Shown here: one piece after another, positions 1-10,232 of the stretch | How positions within the stretch are numbered: the stretch's first letter is position 1 | Layout of the letters: each line of letters starts with the position of its first letter | Source of the DNA: SZUA-36 sp963749115 | Lineage (GTDB): Bacteria; Pseudomonadota; Gammaproteobacteria; Xanthomonadales; SZUA-36 | Assembly: GCA_963749115.1 (NCBI GenBank) | Contig: CAVVLP010000015.1 | Location: 62,001-126,000 of the forward strand | DNA length: 64,000 bases | Direction of reading: 5' to 3' | Translations under genes and position numbers: made by a program | Notes under the pieces: model-generated | Seen by the model: the letters and a program-made list of their open reading frames with translations, nothing else | The model's database searches: none | Told to the model about the DNA's origin: nothing

Positions 1-1058
1 GTCATCAGAAACGGCAGCCAGATTCCGGAGGGCACCAGGCCATCGGGATAGGTGATGTAAACACCATATAACTGTGCCAGGGTGCGGCCGACACCCGGCA
101 ATAACCAGGCAGCCATCTGCGCACCGAGCCATGTACCGATCAGGGTACCCACGGCCAGGAAAAGCGCCAATTCCAGTATCAAAGCGCGTGCCAGTTCACC
201 TTTCAGCACACCGGCGAGACGCAATTTCCGGATCAGGTTGCGGCGGTCGGTGTAACTGAACGCCAGTGCGTTATAGATCAGAAAAAGACCGACAACAAAA
301 GCCAGCAAACCCATTGCTGCAAGATTCAGATGAAAACTGCGTGTCAATTCCGCAGGATCGGGCGCCTCGGTGTTGGCGACATACTCAAGGTCGTCCGGCA
401 GGGCCCGCAACAAATCTGTCATGCGTTCAGCGGATGCCGGAAACACCAGCATGGATGAAAGTCTATTAATATTCCCGCTCAGTGATTGCAGGGCCTCAAT
501 GTCAATCAGCAGGCGGTGACCCAGTTGCTGGTTCGAAACTGCGACCAGGGGAGGTAGCATCTCACCGGATGTGAGCCTGATCCGGCTATCGTTTTCAGCA
601 GACAGTTGCTCAAGCCTGGCCGGGGCGGCCCATAGTTGATAGGGTGGAAAAGCAAACCCCATCAGGCTGCCGTCCGCCGACCCGGTGCGATCATTGAAAT
701 TAAATGTGCGGGCAGGGCGGGGCATGGCGAACACGTCGATTCCCAGCAGTTCAAGTGCCTCACCATTTTCGGTTCGAACCATTTGCCTCAGCACTGGCGC
801 CAGCATGTCAAACCCCTGCCGGCGCAAGCTTACATAATCGCGTTCATCGATGCTCCGGTTGCTGTCTTTCGGACGGACCTGTCCAACCGGGGAAGTGCTT
901 AAATACTGTTCTCCCTGCGCATAACTCGAGCGCGCCTGGGCATTGATCAACAGGGTACCGGCCAATAAAACGTTTGCCACGATGATGCCCGTCAGCAGAA
1001 ACAATGCCTGCACCGGGTGCCGGCGGTAATGGCTTAAAAGAGTGCCGTTGAGTTTCAC
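1..1058 (-). CDS. ABC transporter permease, FtsX-like (partial, 3' end outside window)
   Basis: Open reading frame with no stop from a GTG at 1058 (an in-frame TGA lies just upstream) to the window edge, about 352 codons visible. The N-terminus (VKLNGTLLSHYRRHPVQ) is followed by a hydrophobic helix, a long periplasmic region, and then membrane helices with the FtsX-type stretch LIYNALAFSYTDRRNLIRKLR near the visible end. It lies 35 nt downstream of the ATPase gene at 1094-1759 on the same strand, so the two form an exporter pair of the MacB/LolCDE superfamily. The substrate is not evident. It could be a lipoprotein- or AttH-linked exporter. Confidence 0.8.
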   Translation of the reverse strand, partial: MKLNGTLLSHYRRHPVQALFLLTGIIVANVLLAGTLLINAQARSSYAQGEQYLSTSPVGQVRPKDSNRSIDERDYVSLRRQGFDMLAPVLRQMVRTENGEALELLGIDVFAMPRPARTFNFNDRTGSADGSLMGFAFPPYQLWAAPARLEQLSAENDSRIRLTSGEMLPPLVAVSNQQLGHRLLIDIEALQSLSGNINRLSSMLVFPASAERMTDLLRALPDDLEYVANTEAPDPAELTRSFHLNLAAMGLLAFVVGLFLIYNALAFSYTDRRNLIRKLRLAGVLKGELARALILELALFLAVGTLIGTWLGAQMAAWLLPGVGRTLAQLYGVYITYPDGLVPSGIWLPFLM

Positions 1059-1093
1059 GATGGGTTCAAGCCGTTGTCAACAGGGAGCATAGC

Positions 1094-1759
1094 TCAGGCC
1101 AACTCATGCAAATGACCCTCTTCGAGCAACAACTGCCTGTCTGCAAAAGATGCCATTTCACGGTTATGGGTCACCAGCAACAGGCTGCAAGCGGATTCGG
1201 ACACCAACTTGGCCATCAGGGCCATAACCTGGCGGCTGAGTGTATCGTGCAGGTTGCCGGTCGGTTCGTCGGCGAACAGGACCCGTGGTTTATGCGCCAG
1301 TGCCCGTGCAATCGCAACGCGTTGCTGCTGGCCGCTTGAGAGCACCTCCACCGGCCTTTTCAGCAACGGTCCGAGACCGAGTACGGTGGAGATCTCGTCG
1401 ATCCACGGATCGTGGGGAGATAAGCTGTTCAAACGTCGCTGAAATAGCAGGTTGTCACTGACATTCAAACCCGGCAGCAGGTTGAACTGCTGAAATACAA
1501 AGCCGAGGTGGCGCCGCCTCAACAGGGTGAGTTCACGTTCACTTTGGGTGGCCAGCGAGCGGCCCAGGATAAGTACTTCACCGGAGTCCGGGCTTTCAAG
1601 TCCGGCTGCGATCTGCAACAGGGTGCTTTTGCCATTGCCACTGGCACCGAGCAAGGCAAGGCTCTCTCCCGGCCCGAGGTGCAAGTCGATACCCCGGAGC
1701 ACCTGAAGTTCGCTCTCGCCATCATGAAACGACTTGGTAATTGACTTGAGCCTGAGCAT
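1094..1759 (-). CDS. ABC transporter ATP-binding protein (LolD/MacB family)
   Basis: Cytoplasmic ATPase of 221 residues that powers an ABC exporter. Visible motifs in order: Walker A GASGNGKST near residue 39, Q-loop FVFQQFNLLPGL near 88, signature LSSGQQQRVAIARAL near 141, Walker B VLFADEPTGNL near 161, and the H-loop VTHNREMA near 197. The length and the FQQFNLLPGLNV segment fit the LolD/YbbA/MacB-type subfamily. The start is supported by a GAGGAAGG ribosome site about 6 nt upstream. The permease gene follows 35 nt downstream. A true LolD assignment would need LolC/LolE partners, which are not visible, so no symbol is given. Confidence 0.9.
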   Translation of the reverse strand: MLRLKSITKSFHDGESELQVLRGIDLHLGPGESLALLGASGNGKSTLLQIAAGLESPDSGEVLILGRSLATQSERELTLLRRRHLGFVFQQFNLLPGLNVSDNLLFQRRLNSLSPHDPWIDEISTVLGLGPLLKRPVEVLSSGQQQRVAIARALAHKPRVLFADEPTGNLHDTLSRQVMALMAKLVSESACSLLLVTHNREMASFADRQLLLEEGHLHELA

Positions 1760-2033
1760 GGAAAGCCTTCCTCAAAAGTCATCAGGATAACATCACGCTG
1801 ACACCAACGGCGTATCCGCTGAAAATGTGAATGCACCGTGGTGATCAGTAGCTTCAGTCCGGCCATACTCATCTGTGTACACATGAACTTTTGGAGGTAT
1901 GTATTTTGTAAATTACTTGGGATAAGTATCAGCTCTAAAACATTGCCAAAAAAATATGGGGCAAAACACAGATGAGAAATTTGCAACTATGCTTAAATGT
2001 ACAACAACCAGCTTCAAAGATACGGGGTTAAAC

Positions 2034-3635
2034 ATGTCATACCGGTTCAAAACGTTAAGACAGATTTTCTCATCGGGACTGATTCTCGTCTTAATTAGCG
2101 CGCTTGTGCCAACGTACCTCTGGGCTGAAGACCCACAACTCGAGTTTACGCAAGTCAGCACGCTTGGTTCAATCACGGATATCACCAACGCAGATGATGA
2201 CAGTCACCGCCTGTTCATGGTTGAACAGGGCGGGCGCATTTTTATACTCAAGAATGGCGATACCCTTACCGAGCCGTTCCTCGATATCGGTACCCGGGTG
2301 CTGAGTGGCGGCGAGCGCGGTCTGCTGAGCCTGGCATTTTCTCCGGATTACAAATCCTCCGGCAACTTTTATGTCTGGTATACGCAGCCTGGCGGGGCGA
2401 CCGTTCTGTCGCGCTTCAAAGTTGGTGACAACCCCGATATTGCAGATGCAGACAGTGAAGAAATCATTCTGACCGTCCCCCAACCCTATGCAAACCACAA
2501 TGGCGGCCGTCTCCAGTTCGGACCGGACGGAATGCTTTACCTCGGGCTGGGTGATGGGGGCGGCGGAAATGACCCGCAACAAAACGGACAAAAGGGCAGC
2601 ACCTTGTTGGGCAAGTTGATTCGTATTGATGTTGATCCGGTTCACGGCACCTATGCAGTACCATCCGATAATCCGTTTTTGAGTGATGCGAGTGTCAAAA
2701 ACGAAATTTGGGCACTCGGATTGCGTAACCCTTGGAAAATCAGTTTTGACCCCCAGACCGGTGACCTCTTCATTGCCGATGTCGGCCAGGGGGCGCTGGA
2801 AGAAGTTGATTTCCAGCCTGCCGGCTCGCACGGTGGTGAAAACTACGGTTGGAGCATCATGGAAGGCACCGAATGCAGTGTGGCTGATTGCGATCAGTCT
2901 GCATTAACGCTGCCTGTGACGGAATACACGCATGCAGATGGTTGTTCAATCACCGGTGGTGAGGTTTACCGTGGTAGTGCTTACCCGAACCTGTATGGTT
3001 CCTATTTGTTTGGAGATTACTGTACAGGCAAGATTTGGAGTCTTAAAAAAGTCGATAGTAACTGGCTTACAACACCGCTGTTTGATTCAGATTTCAGGAT
3101 AATGACATTTGGTTTGGGCGAAGACCACAGTATTTACCTGGCCAATAGTTCCGGGGGTGTCTACCTGGTCAGCGATGGCGAGGTAAAGCCGGAAGGTTTA
3201 CAAATGAATGCCGGTTTCAACGATGCGTGGTACAACCCGCTCACTGACGGACAAGGCTTTTTCATCACGGTCTTTCCTGATCTGGGCAAGGCATCAGTGG
3301 CCTGGTTTACCTACGATACGGAATTACCACCTGATGATGCCACAGCCAACCTGGGTGACCCCGGCCATCGCTGGATCACAGCGACGGGCCCATATGCCGA
3401 CCACCAATCCGTTATGGATATAACCCTGACTTCCGGTGGTATTTTTGATGACCCAACCGAAGTGCAACGTACTGATCCGCCCGGTTCGGATGGGACTTTG
3501 ACGCTGACCTTTGCAAGCTGCAAAACAGGCATTTTAGAGTACGACATTACTTCGATTAACATGTCGGGCAGCGTGCCGATACAGCGGGTTGCCGAGGATA
3601 ATGTTGCTTTATGCGAGGCATTATCAAGCCAATGA
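2034..3635 (+). CDS. PQQ-dependent sugar dehydrogenase (glucose/sorbosone dehydrogenase family) with extra C-terminal domain
   Basis: Secreted oxidoreductase, predicted to oxidise aldose sugars with PQQ. I choose ATG 2034 because it gives a clean signal peptide (MSYRFKTLRQIFSSG...LWAED); an upstream ATG at 1956 would only add a polar leader. The body carries family motifs: ANHNGGRLQFGPDGMLYLGLGD, DPVHGTYAVPSDNPF, GLRNPWKISFD and FGDYCTGKIW. The mature catalytic part ends near residue 385. A further domain of about 150 residues follows (NDAWYNPLTDGQGFFITVFPD ... IPIQRVA.DNVALC), ending in two cysteines. The gene stands alone, with a bidirectional terminator behind it. The substrate is inferred from family only. 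Confidence 0.85.
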   Translation: MSYRFKTLRQIFSSGLILVLISALVPTYLWAEDPQLEFTQVSTLGSITDITNADDDSHRLFMVEQGGRIFILKNGDTLTEPFLDIGTRVLSGGERGLLSLAFSPDYKSSGNFYVWYTQPGGATVLSRFKVGDNPDIADADSEEIILTVPQPYANHNGGRLQFGPDGMLYLGLGDGGGGNDPQQNGQKGSTLLGKLIRIDVDPVHGTYAVPSDNPFLSDASVKNEIWALGLRNPWKISFDPQTGDLFIADVGQGALEEVDFQPAGSHGGENYGWSIMEGTECSVADCDQSALTLPVTEYTHADGCSITGGEVYRGSAYPNLYGSYLFGDYCTGKIWSLKKVDSNWLTTPLFDSDFRIMTFGLGEDHSIYLANSSGGVYLVSDGEVKPEGLQMNAGFNDAWYNPLTDGQGFFITVFPDLGKASVAWFTYDTELPPDDATANLGDPGHRWITATGPYADHQSVMDITLTSGGIFDDPTEVQRTDPPGSDGTLTLTFASCKTGILEYDITSINMSGSVPIQRVAEDNVALCEALSSQ

Positions 3636-3691
3636 GCCACGGGATGACGACCTGGCAATTGATTTAAACATGTGTCGGTGTTTTTGCATTA

Positions 3692-3717
3692 AAAAAGGGG
3701 CCATATGGCCCCTTTTT
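3692..3717. terminator. Bidirectional rho-independent terminator
   Basis: A 26-bp perfect palindrome with a GC core (GGGGCC/GGCCCC) flanked by A5 and T5. It sits between the convergent dehydrogenase gene (ending 3635) and hppA (ending 3736), so it can stop transcription from both sides. Confidence 0.85.
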
Positions 3718-3735
3718 CATGGTTTTTGCCAGGTT

Positions 3736-5866
3736 TTAGCCCAGCAAGATTCCACCATACTGAACAAAAAACGGTGCAAACACCAGGCTCAGAATGGCTG
3801 ACAGCTTGATCAGGATATTCAGCGACGGACCTGAGGTGTCTTTCAATGGATCACCTACCGTGTCGCCAACCACTGCTGCATGGTGACAATCCGATCCTTT
3901 ACCACCGTGGTTGCCCGCTTCGATGTACTTCTTGGCATTGTCCCAGGCACCACCACTATTGGAGGAAGCGATGGCGAGTACACCACCACAAACCAGTGAT
4001 CCAACCAGGATACCGGCCACGGCTTGAACACCAAACAGGTAACCGGCTACCAGTGGCGTACCCATGATCAGCACACCAGGGGCGATCATTTCACGCAAGG
4101 CCGCCTGGGTTGAGATCGCGACACAGCGCGCGTAGTCGGGTTTGCCGGTTCCTTCCATGATACCCGGGATGGTCTTGAACTGATGACGCACCTCTTCGAT
4201 CATCGCAAAAGCGGCTTTACCAACTGACTTCATGGTCATGGCGGTAAACAGGAATGGAAGCACCGCACCGATAAACACACTGGTGTAGATCATCGGGTCA
4301 AGCAAGCTCATGTTAATAGGTGCGCCCGACAGTTTTTCAGCGGCGGTGATGAAAGCTGCGAATAACGCCAGCGAGGTCAGAATGGCCGCGCCAATCGCAA
4401 AGCCTTTACCAATCGCAGCGGTTGTATTGCCCGCAGAATCCAGGATATCGGTACGACGACGAACTTCTTTCTCGAGACCGACCATTTCAGCAATACCACC
4501 GGCATTATCAGCAACAGGACCATAGGCATCAATCGTCAATGCAACCACCAGTGTACCGAGCATACCCAGTGAGGCAATGGCCACACCGTACATACCGGCC
4601 AGGTTCCATGAAACGAAAATGCTGACCGCGATACACAAGATAGGGCAGAACCGTGCTCTTGTAGCCCAGCGCCAGACCGTAAATGATGTTGGTCGCAACA
4701 CCTGTTTCACAGGACTTGGCAACTTCCTGTACCGGACCATACTTGTCCGAGGTGTAATAGCCCGTCAACAAACCAACGGCCAGACCGGCTACCAGTCCGG
4801 ATAAGAAGCACCAGTAAACACCCATGCTGGAGTAGACTTTGCCACCCAGCTCAAAGGATCCTGGAATCAGGGCAATGGTGACGAAGTACATTACGATCGC
4901 CATCAGTACACTGGAGATGACCAATAGCTTCATCAAAGCCGGTGCGACATCATGCTCGGTCTTCACACCAACCACCAGTTTAGTGATGAAACTGATAGGA
5001 ATACCGATCGCGCTAATCAGGATCGGGTACAAAAGGGCATCGGGGCTCCCCGCAAATGCCACGGCGGAAATCACCATCGCAGCACAGGTGCTCTCAGCGC
5101 AGGAACCAAACAGGTCAGCGCCCATACCGGCAACATCACCCACGTTGTCACCCACGTTATCGGCAATAACGGCCGGGTTTCTCGGATCATCTTCCGGAAT
5201 ACCCTGCTCAACTTTACCCACCAGGTCGGCACCAACGTCAGCGGCCTTGGTAAAAATACCACCACCAACACGTGCAAACAGTGCGATGGTTGATCCGCCC
5301 AGACCGAAACCGGCAATCACTTCCATCAGAACATGATTGTTCTCAGTTCCAAGATCGGCCATCAGCCAGCTCATCGCAACGTAGATAATGACCAGGCCAA
5401 GTACTGCCAGACCGACCAGGGCAAAGCCCATCACGGCACCCGAATTGATGGCAACATCAAATGCATGGGAGATGTCTTTCTTGGCTGATACGGTCGTACG
5501 CGCATTACCTTGCGTTGCGACCTTCATACCGATGTAACCGGACAAAATCGAGATAAACCCACCAAACAGAAATGCGCCAGCGGTATAAATGCCTTCGCGA
5601 TAATCCGCTGTGTGTGAGTCATCGATAAGCACTACGATAATGGCAGCAAACGAAACCATAAAAATGGTCAGGAACTTGTATTCCTGCTTAAGGAAGGCCA
5701 TTGCGCCTTCTGCAATTGCACCATGAATGAACCTGAGACGCTTGCCATCTTCTTCGTTCAAACCCATATCCAACGGTACGCTGATGACCTTTTTCATATA
5801 GAAAAAAGCGATTGCCAAACCCAGTAAACCAAGTACTGTGCTGACCGTGATTGATATTCCAAACAT
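3736..5866 (-). CDS. hppA: Membrane-bound pyrophosphate-energised ion pump (one frameshift)
   Basis: Membrane pyrophosphatase that couples PPi hydrolysis to H+ or Na+ export. After joining two frames it is about 709 residues, the usual family length. Visible: the pyrophosphate-binding loop DVGADLVGKVEQGIPEDDPRNPA, the motif DNVGDNVGDVAGMGADLFGS, and the C-terminal DAYGPVADNAGGIAEM. The segment GNTTAAIGKG has Ala rather than Lys at the position that in this family separates K+-dependent from K+-independent enzymes, so the K+-dependent type is expected; the pumped ion is not resolved. The frame breaks near 4641-4648 after GYKSTVLP and resumes with ILCIAVSIFVSWN. One surplus base explains it. 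The PPi-type phosphofructokinase lies close by. Confidence 0.93.
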
Positions 5867-6022
5867 CGTGTTTTCTCTCCCCGGGATGAAATGATTATTT
5901 TGTCGCGCGAACTATATCACAACAGGCATAATTTTTGCCCCGAAAACGCTGAAAAATTCAGGGTTTAACTGATACTTTGGTATAAGGGGAAACTCGCCTG
6001 CACCACGCACATCCTGCGAGAC

Positions 6023-7660
6023 TTATTTTGCGTATGTTCTGCCAAAAAAATCACCTTCGTGCCAGGTGGGCCGGTCAGGATCATTTGCGAGCAGCTCCCC
6101 TATTTTCGCGTTGATTCGTGTGAATTTCGCCGCTGCCTTGTAGTTTATCGGCAGATTGAGGTCATCGCTGGGCTTGTGGTAGTGCTGCTGGAGGAAACCT
6201 TCGAAAATGGGTTGTGTATCAATACTGCCATCCAGGGATTTCATACCTGTCACCAGGAATACCGATGGAATCCCCTGTTGTACAAAACGGTAGTGATCAC
6301 TGCGGACAAATATGTTTTGCTCCGGAAAGGGGTCAGGTGACAATTCAGTCGCATAACTCTGTGCAGCCTCCCGAACCGTATCACCCAGGCTGGAGTGCTC
6401 CGCACCAAAGGCAATCACATCACCAAACTCATAAAGCAACAACGGCATATCGAGATTGACTTCACCGACGATGGAGTCGACGGGAACAGTCGGGTTCATG
6501 GCAAAATATTCAGAGCCAACCAGGCCTTTCTCTTCCGCTGTGACTGCCACAAACAAAATCGATCGTCTTGGCGGTTGACCCTGGGTAAACAGCCGGGCGG
6601 TTTCGAGCATCACTGAAACACCCGACGCATTATCCAGCGCCCCGTTATTGATCAGGTCGTTTTGTGGCTGCTCACCACTATCTGAATGCAATTCGCCAAT
6701 ATGATCCAGGTGGGCAGTGTAGACCACGTATTCATTTGCCAGCAGCGGGTCCGAACCCGGCAATACCGCAACCACGTTTGGACTGGAGATAATTTCATGG
6801 GTGCTGCGCTGGCGCATTCTGATTTTGCCTTCGAGATCAAACGTGGTCAGCGCTTCACCACTGTCATCGCGCTCAAGAAGTGTTTTCAGATCCACAGGCG
6901 CGTTCTCAAAAAAAGACTCTGCCGCCGTGTGACGCAACATCGCGTCGGCCTGAATCTGCTCAAATTCCCCGTGAACCTCACCCTGCTCATTGATCCAACC
7001 CATCGAAGGCATACCAACCCGGCTACTTACCCGGTCCCACTGGTATCGTTGAGATGCCCTTGGTGTGTGAATTATCAGAATCCCCACCGCACCGTGGCGC
7101 ACAGCAGCCTTGGTTTTTTCAGTCGTGGAAGCAAAATGCGCACCTTCTTCGCTGGGAAAGTCGTGCGGTTGTCCCGCGAAAAGGACCACCACTTTTCCTT
7201 CGACATCGAGGTTTGAATAGTCATTATGATCAAGCTCGGCCGCCTCAATACCATAGCCGGCAAAAACCAGGCCCGCTTCGAGTTCGGATGAGGTTCTGCC
7301 AAGCGCAGGGCCCATATAAAACTGATCAACAAAAACCAGCGGCATGTTAATTGAGCCGTTGCTGAATACCAGCTCAGCCGAACCCGGTTCAAGAAAAGCC
7401 TGGCGCAACGGAACCTGTTGAAAATAACCACCATCATTGCCTGCCGGCAGCAAACCCATCTGCCGAAACTGGCTGCTGACATAATTGGCCGCAATGTTAT
7501 AACCATCGCTACCGGGTTGCCTGCCACGCATCAGGTCATCGGCGAGAAACTCGATGTGTGCCCTCAGACGGTTCTGAAGCTGTTGTTCAGATTCATCCCC
7601 GGCTTGCACCGGGTTTATGATGAGCAGCGCAATACAGCCAGCCAGCATTACAATTTTCAT
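6023..7660 (-). CDS. Secreted M28-family zinc peptidase with PA domain
   Basis: Exported aminopeptidase-like protein of about 545 residues. ATG 7660 is chosen: it has AAGAGGG a few bases upstream and begins a signal peptide (MKIVMLAGCIALLIINPVQA). An open frame extends 17 codons further up but lacks such support. A PA-type insert (VFAGYGI...VVVLFAGQP) comes before the peptidase domain. Zinc and catalytic residues are seen in YTAHLDHIGE, NNGALDNASGV, VTAEEKGLVGSEYF and VNLDM, with a late histidine in FVRSDHYRFVQQGIPSVF. The substrate is unknown. It sits between hppA and pfk on the same strand, but a functional link is not obvious. Confidence 0.9.
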   Translation of the reverse strand: MKIVMLAGCIALLIINPVQAGDESEQQLQNRLRAHIEFLADDLMRGRQPGSDGYNIAANYVSSQFRQMGLLPAGNDGGYFQQVPLRQAFLEPGSAELVFSNGSINMPLVFVDQFYMGPALGRTSSELEAGLVFAGYGIEAAELDHNDYSNLDVEGKVVVLFAGQPHDFPSEEGAHFASTTEKTKAAVRHGAVGILIIHTPRASQRYQWDRVSSRVGMPSMGWINEQGEVHGEFEQIQADAMLRHTAAESFFENAPVDLKTLLERDDSGEALTTFDLEGKIRMRQRSTHEIISSPNVVAVLPGSDPLLANEYVVYTAHLDHIGELHSDSGEQPQNDLINNGALDNASGVSVMLETARLFTQGQPPRRSILFVAVTAEEKGLVGSEYFAMNPTVPVDSIVGEVNLDMPLLLYEFGDVIAFGAEHSSLGDTVREAAQSYATELSPDPFPEQNIFVRSDHYRFVQQGIPSVFLVTGMKSLDGSIDTQPIFEGFLQQHYHKPSDDLNLPINYKAAAKFTRINAKIGELLANDPDRPTWHEGDFFGRTYAK

Positions 7661-7700
7661 ATAAACCCTCTTCTTGTTGGTTGGCTGTAAGCTGTCTTTC

Positions 7701-8965
7701 TTAAAGTTCAAATGATTCGAGCTTCTGTGGTACCAGAATATTTTTCAAGCGAACATACTTTGGTAAACCGTCACGACCGTATGGGGGATAGTCCTCGCCA
7801 TGTATCAAGGGTTCCAGGTAACGCCGGGCAGCGGCTGTAATACCGAAACCGTCTTTGGAGATAAAGCTCCGCGGCATCATCTTCTCTTTATTGGCCACCT
7901 TGGCCAAATCCGCTTCACCGACTTTCCAACGATATGGTTTGTCCGAGGTCCTGACGACGATGGGCATGACTCCGGATTTACCCTGCAATGCAAGTTCGAC
8001 CGCTGCTTTACCCATGGCATAAGCCTGTTCCACGTCGGTTTTAGAGGCAATATGGCGGGCCGAGCGTTGCAGGTAGTCGGATACGGCCCAATGGTTTTTA
8101 TAACCCAGTGCATTGGTCACCATGCTGGCAATGACCGGTGCAACACCACCCAGTTGGGCATGACCAAAGGCATCACGAACACCTGAATCAGCCAAAAACC
8201 GCCCTTCCTTGATCCCTGACACCCTCGGATACCACGATAGAGCAGTAGCCGTGAGTTTTAACGGCCTTGTCTACCTTTTTCAGCAAGGCCTCCTCATCCA
8301 AGCGGTAGTTCCGGAAACAGGATAATGTGCGGCGGATCGCCCTTTTTCTGCTGTGCAAGTCCGCCTGCAGCGGCTATCCAGCCGGCATGACGACCCATCA
8401 CTTCGAGTACAAAAACCTTGGTGGAACTGGCGGCCATGGACTCGATATCCAGGCTGGCCTCCATGATTGAAACGGCGACATATTTGGCGACGGAGCCAAA
8501 GCCGGGGCAAACATCCGTAAAAGGAAGATCATTATCGATGGTTTTTGGTACACCGATACACTGCACCGGAAAACCCAGTTTTTTGCCAATCTGTGAAACC
8601 TTGTAGGCCGTATCGGCTGAATCGCCACCACCATTGTAGAAAAAATAACCAATATTATGTGCCTTGAAGACCTCGATCAGACGTTCATATTGCGCACGGC
8701 TTTCATCGATACCTTTCAGTTTGAAACGACACGAACCAAATCCGCCACCCGGTGTGTGACGCAAGGCAGCGATATCTGATTTGCTTTCTTTGCTGGTATC
8801 AATCAATTGCTCATTGAGGATGCCAATAATGCCATCTTTACCGGCATACACTTTGCCCAAACGGTCTTTGTTGCGGCGGGCTTCTTCGATCAGGCCACAG
8901 GCCGTTGCGTTGATGACTGGTGTTACTCCACCGGATTGTGCGTAAAGCAAATTCTTCTTGATCAT
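7701..8965 (-). CDS. pfp: 6-phosphofructokinase, PPi-dependent type (two frameshifts)
   Basis: Phosphofructokinase of about 420 residues after repair of two frameshifts. It phosphorylates fructose 6-phosphate in glycolysis. Two features indicate pyrophosphate rather than ATP as donor: Asp in the GGGDSADTA loop (ATP enzymes have GGDGS) and Lys in VPKTIDNDLPF (ATP enzymes have PGTIDND). Start ATG 8965 has AGGA 6 nt upstream. The frame breaks near 8305-8312 (after LFPELPL, resuming DEEALLKKVDKAVKTHGYC) and near 8200-8208 (after SEGVRDQ, resuming GRFLADSGVRDAFGHAQ), each explained by one surplus base. Proximity to hppA supports a PPi-based energy economy. Confidence 0.88.
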
Positions 8966-9054
8966 AATTTTCCTGATATCCCTTCAATGTTCATTGACTT
9001 GGTTGGTATGAGAGGTTAGCGTTAGCGCCTATTTTAGAGGACTGGAACCGTACA

Positions 9055-9633
9055 ATGCGAATTGTATTATTAGGGCCCCCGGGTTCGGGTAAAGGAACCC
9101 AGGCAGCACTGTTGGTTGAGCAGTTGGGTGTATCACATATTTCCACAGGTGCATTACTGCGCGACGCCGCTAAAAGAGGCACCGAGCTTGGCTTGCGGGC
9201 CAAGGCCCTAACAGACAAAGGTGAGTTGGTGCCGGATAGTGTCATGTCTGGCATGCTCGAGGAAAGACTGAATCGCGGTGATGTTGCCGATGGTTATATC
9301 CTGGATGGTTACCCACGCAACCTGGCCCAGGCCAAGTCGCTGGATGTCATGCTGGAGCGCCTGAATCAACCTGTAGAAGAGGCCATCCTTATTGAGCTTG
9401 ACCCGGAACGGATCATCAAACGTATCGCCAAGCGTGCGCAAAAAGAAGGCCGCGCCGATGATACCGAAGAGACCGTACGAAATCGTTTACGGGTTTATAC
9501 CGAGCAAACCGCACCGGTAGCAGAATATTATGCAGAACGCGGACTGCTCACCAGGGTTTTGGGCGAGGGCGGCGTTGACGAAGTCTTTCAGCGTATCCTC
9601 AGCATACTAAACCTGGGCACCACGTCCTCCTGA
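9055..9633 (+). CDS. adk: Adenylate kinase (short form)
   Basis: Cytoplasmic enzyme that interconverts 2 ADP and ATP plus AMP. The 192 residues begin with the P-loop GPPGSGKGTQAALL, followed by the AMP-binding segment HISTGALLRDAAKRGTELG and LDGYPRNLAQAKSLD. The LID insertion is replaced by a short loop (KRAQKEGRADDTEETVRNRL), the short variant common in bacteria. It is divergent from pfk and followed by a small membrane-protein gene, mpl and a LON-domain gene on the same strand. Confidence 0.95.
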   Translation: MRIVLLGPPGSGKGTQAALLVEQLGVSHISTGALLRDAAKRGTELGLRAKALTDKGELVPDSVMSGMLEERLNRGDVADGYILDGYPRNLAQAKSLDVMLERLNQPVEEAILIELDPERIIKRIAKRAQKEGRADDTEETVRNRLRVYTEQTAPVAEYYAERGLLTRVLGEGGVDEVFQRILSILNLGTTSS

Positions 9634-9690
9634 GCGACGGGATGGTCATTCTCTTATCGCGTCTAAACACAAAAAACCGTCAGTCTTCGC

Positions 9691-10194
9691 ATGAATGGCA
9701 TACTCGTAAATTTGGCCCAGTTATTGCGCTTACGTGGCGGACCACAAAATTTACCCGCCTCGTGGCCGCTGATGATCCTCCTTCTTGCGGCCTACCTGGT
9801 GCAAAACCTGGTCACCGGTCAACAACTGGAAGATCCAAATGCTGCGGCCAAAAGCCTGCTGGCGGTTTGCCTGCAGATTTGTGTGCTGACGGGTCTGTTG
9901 TTCTGGCGCAAGCACCTGGAACGTTTTGCGCAAACCATGAGTGCACTGGTCGCAGTAGGCATTTTTTTCAATATTATTACCTGGGCATTGCTGTCTTTCT
10001 CTGACCCGACACAGAACCAACCGATACTGGCGCTGGTCTGGTTTGCTGTATTTATCTGGAGCCTGTTTGTAGATGCACATATTTATCGCCATTCATTATC
10101 TGTCCCGTTAGCAGTGGGTATGCTTGTAACCGTTTTGATACTTGCGGCCAGTTATGTATTGATTGAAATAGTGTTTTTGCTTGGAACCAACTGA
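9691..10194 (+). CDS. Hypothetical inner-membrane protein
   Basis: A 167-residue protein with about four predicted transmembrane helices (WPLMILLLAAYLVQNL, LLAVCLQICVLTGLLFW, ALVAVGIFFNIITWALL, ILALVWFAVFIWSLF), and a further hydrophobic C-terminal stretch. No catalytic motif or family is recognised. It is located between adk and mpl in the same direction, 57 nt after adk and 38 nt before mpl, so it probably belongs to the same transcript. Confidence 0.7.
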   Translation: MNGILVNLAQLLRLRGGPQNLPASWPLMILLLAAYLVQNLVTGQQLEDPNAAAKSLLAVCLQICVLTGLLFWRKHLERFAQTMSALVAVGIFFNIITWALLSFSDPTQNQPILALVWFAVFIWSLFVDAHIYRHSLSVPLAVGMLVTVLILAASYVLIEIVFLLGTN

Positions 10195-10232
10195 TTCAAT
10201 AATGGATGAAATGAATTGAGATCCTGTAAGTA

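Noticed and set aside
1956..2033. 26-codon extension of the PQQ dehydrogenase
   Set aside because: The signal peptide starts at ATG 2034; the upstream part is polar and would mask it.
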